Origin: Clostridiales bacterium
GTDB lineage: Bacteria; Bacillota; Clostridia; Oscillospirales; Acutalibacteraceae
Assembly (NCBI GenBank): GCA_021202245.1
Contig: JAJQDK010000050.1
Coordinates: 1-5,153 of the forward strand
Reading direction: 5' to 3'
DNA length: 5,153 nt
Below, one piece after another: positions 1 through 4,754 of this stretch. The number at the start of each line of letters is the position of its first letter. The first letter of the stretch is position 1. Both the position numbers and the translations under genes were made by a program. The notes beneath the pieces were generated by a model. The model saw nothing but the letters and a program-made list of their open reading frames with translations. It was not told the origin of the DNA and made no database searches.

Positions 1-1
1 G

Positions 2-88
2 CTGCAATCTATCGCAAGCTCTGTTTCAAGCGAGCTTGACAGAGCGTTGTTCCGATTTAAAAATCAAAATAATCAAAACGAAGATTAA
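2..88 (+). CDS. Possible 3' end of an upstream gene (partial, doubtful)
   Basis: One reading frame is open from the window edge to a TAA at 86-88, giving 28 residues that end in NQNNQNED. It stops 17 bases before the ispF start, which would suit an upstream operon partner. I do not recognise the protein. Two things argue against it. Another frame is also open across the same bases, so openness alone says little. Bases 14-49 also form a hairpin resembling a noncoding one at 3809-3842. The stretch could equally be the 3' untranslated region of a gene that ended further left. Confidence 0.25.
   Translation: MQSIASSVSSELDRALFRFKNQNNQNED
14..49 (+). repeat. Structured hairpin element, copy A
   Basis: GCTCTG (18-23) pairs with CAGAGC (40-45) and TCAAGC (26-31) with GCTTGA (34-39); a TT bulge lies on the left arm. 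CAA at 15-17 can extend the stem with TTG at 47-49. The element is followed by an AT-rich stretch (TTTAAAAA). A similar element lies at 3809-3842: it shares GCAAGC, AAGCGAGCTTG and GTTG, but its middle stem has a different sequence that still pairs. I read both as members of one structured repeat or RNA family of unknown role. Strand is uncertain. Confidence 0.5.
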
Positions 89-105
89 AATTAACGGAGT
101 TTTTT

Positions 106-573
106 ATGAGAATAGGTCACGGATATGATGTCCATAAATTTGCGGAGAACAGAAAGCTGATTTTGGGCGGTGTAACAATTCCTTACGAATACGGCTTGCT
201 CGGTCATTCCGATGCCGATGTGCTTACTCACGCAATAATGGATTCCCTGCTCGGAGCAGCTGCGCTCGGGGATATAGGCAAGCTCTTTCCTGATAATGAC
301 GATAGGTTTAAGGGCGCCGACAGTATTATGCTTTTAAAGGAAGTCTGCCGTGTGCTTTCTGCCCGTAATTATAAAATAGTCAATATTGACTCCACGGTTA
401 TCGCTCAGCAGCCTAAGCTCAAGAATTATATTATGCAAATGCGCATCAATATTGCCGATGCCTGCTCAATAGATCCTAACTGCGTAAGCATAAAGGCAAC
501 CACCGAGGAAAAGCTCGGCTTTACAGGCAGACTTGAGGGCGTTTCGGCTCATTCTGTTTGCCTTATAGATTAA
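106..573 (+). CDS. ispF: 2-C-methyl-D-erythritol 2,4-cyclodiphosphate synthase
   Basis: This is IspF of the methylerythritol phosphate pathway. It cyclises CDP-methylerythritol 2-phosphate to methylerythritol cyclodiphosphate with release of CMP, in the cytoplasm, as a homotrimer with a divalent metal at each active site. The 155-residue length is typical. The N-terminus carries MRIGHGYDVH, giving metal ligands Asp8 and His10; HSDADVLTHA follows at 34-43 with the third ligand, His42. FPD lies at 61-63. The C-terminal signature ATTEEKLGFTGRLEG lies at 131-145. The start is supported by CGGAG at 95-99, six bases before the ATG, and by the family's conserved first residues. It may be translated together with an upstream gene cut by the window edge. 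The carboxypeptidase gene follows after 83 bases. No odd residues were seen and the gene appears intact. Confidence 0.97.
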   Translation: MRIGHGYDVHKFAENRKLILGGVTIPYEYGLLGHSDADVLTHAIMDSLLGAAALGDIGKLFPDNDDRFKGADSIMLLKEVCRVLSARNYKIVNIDSTVIAQQPKLKNYIMQMRINIADACSIDPNCVSIKATTEEKLGFTGRLEGVSAHSVCLID

Positions 574-644
574 CACAACACCTCGATTCAATCGCAGCCA
601 ACTAAAATAACATACAAAAGACGCCTTGTTCATATTTATTGAAT

Positions 645-650
645 GAGGTG
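645..650 (+). promoter_or_regulatory. Ribosome-binding site fixing the carboxypeptidase start
   Basis: GAGGTG lies six bases before the ATG at 657. It would sit inside the coding region if translation began at the in-frame TTG at 639, so the ATG at 657 is the better start. The protein then begins MFRK, a normal signal-peptide n-region. Confidence 0.8.
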
Positions 651-656
651 TTTTTT

Positions 657-1673
657 ATGTTCAGAAAAATAGTATCCGTGATTTTGGGCGTGCTTATAAT
701 TTATTCTGCATTTCTGCCGACGGAGGTAGGCGCTTTGTCCGATGACAGCGTTACTGCGCCCTCGGCTGTGCTTATGGAGGCGACGACAGGTAAAATTCTT
801 TATGAGAAAAATTCCCGCGAACAGCGGGCCTGTGCTTCGGTAACCAAAGTGATGACTCTGCTTCTTGTGTTTGAAGCGATTGACAGCGGTAAGCTTTCGC
901 TTGACGATACCGTCACCGCTTCGGAGCATGCCGCTTCAATGGGAGGAAGCGACATATGGCTTGAAACAGGCGAAACTATGAGTGCGGACGATATGATTAA
1001 GGCAACGGTTGTTGCCTCTGCAAACGATGCAGCTGTTGCGCTTGCGGAGCATATCAGCGGCAGCGAGGATGCCTTTGTTGAGCAGATGAACAGCAGGGCT
1101 TCGGAGCTGGGAATGGACGACACTGTATTTAAAAACTGCAACGGACTTGATGAGGAGGGTCACGTTACCTCGGCGTATGATGTTGCAGTGATGTCAAGAG
1201 AACTGATGAAGCACGAAAAAATATTCGATTATACTTCAATCTGGCTTGATAATTTGCGTGACGGAAAAACTCAGATAGTAAATACGAATAAGCTCTTAAA
1301 AACCTATAACGGCATTACGGGGCTGAAAACCGGCACAACAGATGACGCAGGCTGTTGTATGGCTGCGTCGGCACAGAGGGACAATGTATCGCTGGTTGCG
1401 GTTGTGCTCGGCTGCAAACCCGGTAAAGACAGATTTGCCGATGCGGCTGCGTTGCTTGACTACGGCTTTGCCAATATTTCTGTAGAAGAATTAACCCTGC
1501 CCGAGGACATTCCTAAAAGCATTTCCGTCAATAACGGAATGTCGGACACCGTCAATTTAAAATGCGAGGTTTCCGCAAGCGTGGTGCTTGACAAAAATTC
1601 ATCCGCTCAAATAGAAACAAAGATAGATTTGCCCGAAAGTGTAGACGCTCCGGTTGTCGAGGGGCAAAAATAG
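657..1673 (+). CDS. dacF: D-alanyl-D-alanine carboxypeptidase (PBP5/DacF type), C-terminus cut by frameshift
   Basis: A secreted serine carboxypeptidase that removes the terminal D-Ala from peptidoglycan pentapeptides. From the ATG at 657 the frame gives 338 residues. Residues 1-26 look like a Sec signal peptide (MFRK, a hydrophobic core, then GALS). The penicillin-binding active-site motifs are all present: SVTK at 61-64 (nucleophile Ser61), SAN at 121-123 and KTG at 224-226. The C-terminal beta domain (PBP5_C) begins near residue 275 but stops at APVVEGQK. Family members normally read on here with an IGE-type strand. That continuation exists in the -1 frame directly after the A5 run 1666-1670, so one A appears to be missing. 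The catalytic domain is complete, and the product could be active if it folds, but the C-terminal domain and membrane-binding tail are lost. It may also be a pseudogene or a sequence error. The exact paralogue name is less certain than the family. Confidence 0.9.
   Translation: MFRKIVSVILGVLIIYSAFLPTEVGALSDDSVTAPSAVLMEATTGKILYEKNSREQRACASVTKVMTLLLVFEAIDSGKLSLDDTVTASEHAASMGGSDIWLETGETMSADDMIKATVVASANDAAVALAEHISGSEDAFVEQMNSRASELGMDDTVFKNCNGLDEEGHVTSAYDVAVMSRELMKHEKIFDYTSIWLDNLRDGKTQIVNTNKLLKTYNGITGLKTGTTDDAGCCMAASAQRDNVSLVAVVLGCKPGKDRFADAAALLDYGFANISVEELTLPEDIPKSISVNNGMSDTVNLKCEVSASVVLDKNSSAQIETKIDLPESVDAPVVEGQK
1666..1673 (+). other. Frameshift site in the carboxypeptidase gene
   Basis: Here the gene reads CAA AAA TAG. 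Adding one A to the A5 run gives CAA AAA ATA GGA, which continues the protein as Q-K-I-G-E-L. The AAA codon could also slip back one base and pair equally well, so rare ribosomal or transcriptional slippage would restore the frame. The run is short for efficient slippage. Confidence 0.75.
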
Positions 1674-1762
1674 GAGAGCTGAGCTACATCGCTGACGGTG
1701 AAACGCTGAAGAAATTTGATATTACCGCAATGAAAGGTGTGAAAAAACATCTTTCACTTTAG
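1670..1762 (+). pseudogene. Displaced C-terminal part of the carboxypeptidase (-1 frame)
   Basis: In the -1 frame relative to the carboxypeptidase, 30 codons run from ATA at 1670 to a TAG at 1760-1762, reading IGELSYIADGETLKK, then FDITAMKGVKKHLSL. This matches the expected last strands of the PBP5_C domain (a 'GQK-hGEh..h.DG..h' pattern) and has no start or ribosome-binding site of its own. A further shift of one base near the TTT at 1758-1760 would extend it by LVFAELFSSLVAL to a TAG at 1798-1800. That segment is a plausible amphipathic membrane-binding tail of the kind these enzymes carry. With both frames restored the protein would be about 380 residues, normal for DacF. Confidence 0.75.
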
Positions 1763-1884
1763 TGTTTGCCGAGCTGTTTAGTTCTTTGGTGGCATTATAG
1801 ATTATGTTTTTCGGTTTAAATCGCTTTTTTCGGCTGTGCCTAAAGTAAAATATCTCACTTATTTGAAAAATTCACAAATTGACC

Positions 1885-1913
1885 TTGCAAAAATACTTGC
1901 TTTATAGTATAAT
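1885..1913 (+). promoter_or_regulatory. Sigma-A-type promoter of pgi
   Basis: TTGCAA at 1885-1890 and TATAAT at 1908-1913 are separated by 17 bases. Transcription would start near 1920, leaving a leader of about 55 bases before pgi. An overlapping alternative pairs TTGACC at 1879-1884 with TTATAG at 1902-1907, also with 17 bases between. This makes pgi the first gene of its own transcript. Confidence 0.7.
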
Positions 1914-1928
1914 AAAACAACAAAGGTA

Positions 1929-1955
1929 CTTATGATAGTGAATTTTCTACATAAG
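1929..1955 (+). promoter_or_regulatory. Leader hairpin / dyad before pgi
   Basis: CTTATGATAG (1929-1938) pairs with CTACATAAG (1947-1955) across an 8-base loop: nine pairs with one bulged A. It lies just after the predicted transcription start and six bases before the GGAGG at 1962-1966. It could be a repressor operator, an RNA structure affecting translation, or chance pairing in AT-rich DNA. Confidence 0.4.
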
Positions 1956-1975
1956 AAATTTGGAGGAATTTTTAA

Positions 1976-3313
1976 ATGGCAACAAAATTAACAGGCAAAT
2001 ATCTCAGAGGCTTTATCAACGAAAACGAATACGAAGGCGTTGCGGCTGAGGTAAAAACAGCACACAAGACATTACATAGCGGTTCGGGACTCGGAAACGA
2101 TTTTCTCGGCTGGCTCACACTTCCCACGGATTATGACAAAGAGGAATTTGCGCGCATTAAAGCTGCGGCTGAAAAAATCAAGTCTGACTCCGAAGTGTTT
2201 ATTGTAATCGGTATCGGCGGTTCATATCTCGGCGCTCGTGCGGCTATTGAGTTTTTAAATTCGCAAAATTACAATCTCACCTGCAAGGATACTCCGCAGA
2301 TTTACTTTACGGGTAATTCCATAAGCTCTTCTGCTTTGGCTGAAATTATGGAGCTTTGCGAGGGCAAGGATGTTTCTGTTAATATGATTTCTAAGTCGGG
2401 CACAACCACCGAGCCTGCTATCGCATTCCGTGTATTCCGTGAAATGCTTGAGAAAAAGTACGGCAAAGAGGGTGCAAAAGAGCGTATTTACTGCACAACC
2501 GACAAGGAAAAGGGCACTCTCAAGGCGCTTGCCGACGAGGAGGGCTACGAAACCTTTGTAGTTCCCGATGATGTCGGCGGTCGTTTCTCCGTTCTCACCG
2601 CTGTAGGACTTCTTCCCATAGCAGTATCGGGCGCTGATATCGACGCTCTTATGCAGGGTGCGGCAACAGCTCAGAAAGAATTTGACAATGATGACATCAA
2701 CACCAACGATTGCTACAAATACGCTGCAATTCGCAACATTCTCTATCGCAAGGGCAAGACAATGGAAGTTATGGTTTCCTATGAGCCTGCATACACAATG
2801 ATGTCGGAATGGTTCAAACAGCTCTTTGCCGAGAGCGAGGGCAAGGATAACAAGGGTATTTTCCCTGCAAGCGTTATCTTCTCAACCGACCTCCATTCAC
2901 TCGGACAGTACATTCAGGACGGCAGGCGAACAATGTTTGAAACTGTTGTTCTCTTTGATAAATGCAAAAAAGAAGTTACACTCGGCACTGACCCGACTAA
3001 TGTCGACGGACTCAACTTCCTTTCGGGCAAAACAATGGGATATGTAAACCAAAAAGCATTTGAAGGCACGGTTCTTGCTCACAATGACGGCGGTGTTCCC
3101 AACATTGTACTCAATGTTCCCAAAATGAATGAATCCGAGCTTGGCTATCTTATATATTTCTTTGAAAAGGCTTGCGCAATTTCGGGCTATATGCTCGGCG
3201 TTAATCCGCTTAACCAACCCGGAGTTGAAAGCTACAAAAAGAATATGTTTGCCCTTCTCGGCAAGCCGGGTTATGAGGACCAGAAAGCGGCTCTTGAGGC
3301 ACGTCTTAAATAA
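1976..3313 (+). CDS. pgi: Glucose-6-phosphate isomerase
   Basis: Interconverts glucose 6-phosphate and fructose 6-phosphate in glycolysis and gluconeogenesis; cytoplasmic. The 445 residues match the shorter bacterial PGI type. Two SIS-fold halves are visible: GIGGSYLGARA at 79-89 and the sugar-phosphate loop SKSGTTTEP at 139-147. PGI signature 1 is DDVGGRFSVLTAVGL at 198-212. Likely catalytic residues, by comparison with known PGIs, are Glu286 in ESEGK, His306 in DLHSLGQ and Lys421 in GVESYK. Signature 2 (GYMLGVNPLNQPGVESYK, 404-421) has Leu where the pattern usually has Phe or Tyr; I expect this to be harmless. The start is fixed by GGAGG at 1962-1966, nine bases before the ATG. The gene has its own promoter and leader hairpin. 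The P-loop gene follows 69 bases later with no clear terminator between, so the two may share a transcript. The gene is intact. Confidence 0.98.
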   Translation: MATKLTGKYLRGFINENEYEGVAAEVKTAHKTLHSGSGLGNDFLGWLTLPTDYDKEEFARIKAAAEKIKSDSEVFIVIGIGGSYLGARAAIEFLNSQNYNLTCKDTPQIYFTGNSISSSALAEIMELCEGKDVSVNMISKSGTTTEPAIAFRVFREMLEKKYGKEGAKERIYCTTDKEKGTLKALADEEGYETFVVPDDVGGRFSVLTAVGLLPIAVSGADIDALMQGAATAQKEFDNDDINTNDCYKYAAIRNILYRKGKTMEVMVSYEPAYTMMSEWFKQLFAESEGKDNKGIFPASVIFSTDLHSLGQYIQDGRRTMFETVVLFDKCKKEVTLGTDPTNVDGLNFLSGKTMGYVNQKAFEGTVLAHNDGGVPNIVLNVPKMNESELGYLIYFFEKACAISGYMLGVNPLNQPGVESYKKNMFALLGKPGYEDQKAALEARLK

Positions 3314-3339
3314 TTAAGCAGGACGTGTGAACCGCTTAA
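3314..3339 (+). other. Stem-loop directly after pgi
   Basis: TTAAGC (3314-3319) and GG (3321-3322) pair with CC (3332-3333) and GCTTAA (3334-3339), with a bulged A and a nine-base loop. It begins at the base after the pgi stop. No T-run follows, so it is not a standard terminator; a 3' stabiliser or processing site is possible. Confidence 0.35.
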
Positions 3340-3369
3340 ATGAATTTCTTTTGAAAAGTTTAATATTCT

Positions 3370-3374
3370 GGAGG
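3370..3374 (+). promoter_or_regulatory. Ribosome-binding site of the interrupted P-loop gene
   Basis: GGAGG lies eight bases before the ATG at 3383. It shows that the true start is upstream of the in-frame TAA and that the gene was made as one 138-codon frame. No comparable site precedes the GTG at 3476. Confidence 0.8.
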
Positions 3375-3382
3375 ACCTGATT

Positions 3383-3799
3383 ATGATTACCATACTTATC
3401 GGAAAACAAGGAACAGTCAAAACTAAAAAGCTCATTCCTCTTGAAAACTAAGCAGTTGCTGCTTCTTCGGGCAATGTGGTTGTAATTGAAAAGGGTGCTA
3501 AGCTCACTTATGATGTAACTCATAAGGCAAGACTTATTGATACCGAGCAGTACCTTATTCAGGGCTACGATATGCTATTTGGCTTTATCAGCGGCATTTG
3601 TGCCGGCAACTATGATGTTACCGACATTCTTGTTGACTCAACATTCAAGATTTGTCCCGATGCTATCGACGGACTTGAAGCATTCACCAAGAAGCTTCAG
3701 GAGCTTTCGGAAACAGCTTCAACAAACATTGTACTGCTTATTTCGGCTTCCGAGGATGAAATCCCCGAGTCAATCAACGCCGTTTGTCAGAAGGTGTAA
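3383..3799 (+). pseudogene. Small P-loop NTP-binding protein, interrupted by an in-frame stop at codon 23
   Basis: From the ATG at 3383 one frame runs to the TAA at 3797-3799, broken only by TAA at 3449-3451. The first 22 residues are MITILIGKQGTVKTKKLIPLEN. After the stop the same frame continues AVAASSGNVVVIEKGAKLTYD and shows a Walker-B-like strand (DILVDS) and a later hydrophobic strand (IVLLISAS). The fold resembles a family of ~130-residue Clostridia proteins often annotated loosely as ATP-binding or 'PilT-like'; I know no established function. The Walker A motif is also altered: GKQGTVKT has Val12 where GxxxxGK[ST] needs Gly (codon GTC at 3416-3418, one base from GGC). Both lesions lie in the first 25 codons, and the remaining frame has no indel. 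That suggests recent inactivation, or a shorter product made by restart at GTG 3476 without a visible ribosome-binding site. TAA ends other genes here, so genome-wide recoding is unlikely. Confidence 0.75.
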
Positions 3800-3808
3800 A
3801 GTGCATAT

Positions 3809-3842
3809 GCAAGCGTGATTAAGCGAGCTTGTCACGTGTTGC
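3809..3842 (+). repeat. Structured hairpin element, copy B
   Basis: GCAA (3809-3812) pairs with TTGC (3839-3842), CGTGA (3814-3818) with TCACG (3832-3836), and AAGC (3821-3824) with GCTT (3827-3830), with a TT bulge on the left arm. It starts nine bases after the P-loop gene stop. It shares GCAAGC, the TT bulge, AAGCGAGCTTG and GTTG with copy A at 14-49. Its middle stem differs from copy A yet still pairs. Both are followed by TTTAAAAA. No T-run follows immediately, so it is not a plain terminator. Confidence 0.5.
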
Positions 3843-3899
3843 TCTGCTTTAAAAAAGCTTATATTCTTTTTTAGAAAAATAACAAAAACAGAAAAATAA

Positions 3900-3931
3900 G
3901 GACTGCCGCTTGATATGACGGCGGTCCTTTT
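3900..3931 (+). terminator. Rho-independent terminator of the pgi/P-loop transcript
   Basis: GGACTGCCG (3900-3908) pairs with CGGCGGTCC (3919-3927) through nine pairs including one T-G wobble. The loop has ten bases and TTTT follows at 3928-3931. An A-rich stretch precedes the stem, so weak activity on the minus strand is also possible. Confidence 0.8.
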
Positions 3932-3947
3932 CCGTAATAAGCAATAC

Positions 3948-3991
3948 AAAACCGCTTGCTTTTGAAATCACTTCAAAGGCAAGCGGTTTTT
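3948..3991. terminator. Bidirectional terminator between convergent operons
   Basis: AAAACCGCTTGCTTTTGAA (3948-3966) pairs with bases 3972-3990 through 19 pairs with one wobble, around a five-base loop. T5 (3987-3991) ends the plus-strand side. On the minus strand the stem ends in TTTT, and it starts 8 bases past the stop of the 102-aa gene, which it most likely serves. It also backs up the plus-strand terminator at 3900-3931. Confidence 0.88.
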
Positions 3992-3998
3992 CAATTCA

Positions 3999-4307
3999 TC
4001 AAATTTTATTGGCAAGGGCTCTTTCAAGCCATATGTCTGCAATATCCATTGCAAGGAACATTCCCTTTTTTTCGCTCGATTTAATAAGCTGTCTGCGAGG
4101 AGAGAGGTAGGGATCTGTCACCATAAGCTGAACTGTCACCTTGTCGGCAAGCTCCACGCCGTTTACCTCGTTCTTTGTTTTTACCTGCAATCTTATAACA
4201 TAAGGCTCTTCCATATTGCCGTAGTAAATTTCATCACCGCAGCGAACAAGGGGTTTGCCCTTATAGGTCAAAAATTCCTGCGCCGTGTCCTTCTTTGATG
4301 CAGCCAT
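3999..4307 (-). CDS. Conserved-looking protein of unknown function, second gene of the ireB operon
   Basis: A 102-residue protein I cannot assign to a named family, though it resembles small hypothetical proteins of Ruminococcaceae. It has no signal peptide, membrane segment or cysteine cluster. A basic/polar N-terminus (MAASKKD) is followed by FLTYKGKPLVRCGDEIYYGN at 12-31. A probable beta-rich middle comes next (YVIRLQVKTKNEV, then DKVTVQLMVTDP), and then a helical C-terminus ending in IADIWLERALANKI. This suggests a compact cytoplasmic protein. Its start is supported by AAAGGAA at 4317-4323 (minus strand), which overlaps the stop region of ireB. The two genes are 16 bases apart and should be co-transcribed. 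In many Firmicutes ireB is followed by ruvX and a DUF1292 gene; this protein resembles neither. A role tied to IreB is a guess from position only. Confidence 0.85.
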   Translation of the reverse strand: MAASKKDTAQEFLTYKGKPLVRCGDEIYYGNMEEPYVIRLQVKTKNEVNGVELADKVTVQLMVTDPYLSPRRQLIKSSEKKGMFLAMDIADIWLERALANKI

Positions 4308-4323
4308 TCGGCATCATTCCTTT

Positions 4324-4569
4324 CTATACATCAAGATATGATTTAACAAGTGCTTCAAGGAGGTCATCACGGTCAATCTTGCTGATGATGTTGCGTGCGT
4401 TATTATATGTTGTAATATACGTAGGGTCCTCACTCAGAATATATCCCACGATTTGATTAATGGGAATATATCCTTTTTGTCTGAGTGCATCATAAACTAT
4501 TGCAAGACTTGTTTTGATTTGGTCGTCCTTTTCTTCACCCAGTGAAAAAATCATTGTCTTATCCAACAT
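4324..4569 (-). CDS. ireB: IreB-family regulatory phosphoprotein (UPF0297/DUF965)
   Basis: An 81-residue protein matching the IreB/YrzL family over its full length. The conserved core GYIPINQIVGYILSEDPTYI lies at 33-52, followed by YNNARNIISKIDRDDLLEALVKSYL. In Enterococcus faecalis, IreB is a substrate of the PASTA Ser/Thr kinase IreK, phosphorylated on N-terminal threonines, and it influences cephalosporin resistance through cell-wall precursor synthesis. Here Thr5 (MLDKTMIF) aligns with the second of those threonines; the first has no counterpart. The start is fixed by the very strong AGGAGGTG at 4575-4582, five bases before the ATG. A near-consensus promoter precedes it. It heads a two-gene operon with the unknown 102-aa gene. 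The usual alaS and ruvX neighbours are not adjacent; pheT lies upstream instead, as a separate unit. Confidence 0.95.
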   Translation of the reverse strand: MLDKTMIFSLGEEKDDQIKTSLAIVYDALRQKGYIPINQIVGYILSEDPTYITTYNNARNIISKIDRDDLLEALVKSYLDV

Positions 4570-4592
4570 ATTAGCACCTCCTAATCATATCT

Positions 4593-4621
4593 ATTATAAT
4601 ATATATCCTAAAAAAATTCAA
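4593..4621 (-). promoter_or_regulatory. Sigma-A-type promoter of the ireB operon
   Basis: Read on the minus strand, TTGAAT (4621-4616) and TATAAT (4598-4593) are separated by exactly 17 bases that include a T-rich run. Transcription would start near 4586, leaving a very short leader before the ribosome-binding site at 4575-4582. Confidence 0.8.
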
Positions 4622-4657
4622 GTGATTATTTAAAGATTATGATAAAAGCATCGAAAA

Positions 4658-4691
4658 TCCGCCCGATTCCCGTGATTGGGAGTCGGGCGGA
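4658..4691 (-). terminator. Rho-independent terminator of pheT
   Basis: TCCGCCCGATTCCC (4658-4671) pairs with 4678-4691 through 14 pairs including one T-G wobble, around a six-base loop. On the minus strand TTTT follows at 4657-4654. It lies about 63 bases after the pheT stop and isolates pheT from the ireB promoter. Confidence 0.85.
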
Positions 4692-4754
4692 GGGTTTTGT
4701 TATTGCAGTTTGTCAGAATAATCCCTTTTTATCCGCTCTGCGGCATTAGTCAAG

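Noticed and set aside
584..594. Small palindrome CGATTCAATCG between ispF and the carboxypeptidase gene
   Set aside because: Five pairs around one base with no T-run or repeat elsewhere; likely chance.
639..656. TTG at 639 as the carboxypeptidase start
   Set aside because: The GAGGTG ribosome-binding site at 645-650 would lie inside the coding region, and the ATG at 657 gives a normal signal peptide.
800..1163. Minus-strand open frames across the carboxypeptidase gene
   Set aside because: They lie opposite a clearly homologous gene and show no recognisable protein features, so they are antisense shadows.
1810..1841. Terminator for the carboxypeptidase transcript (CGGTTTAAATCG followed by T6)
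   Set aside because: Only about four pairs with a TTAA loop are possible; too weak to call.
2897..3217. Minus-strand open frame of 106 codons within pgi
   Set aside because: It is antisense to a conserved region of PGI and has no recognisable protein content.
3476..3799. A stand-alone 107-aa gene starting at GTG 3476
   Set aside because: No ribosome-binding site precedes the GTG, and the same frame reads back through one stop to a good ATG with a P-loop, so it is the 3' part of an interrupted gene.
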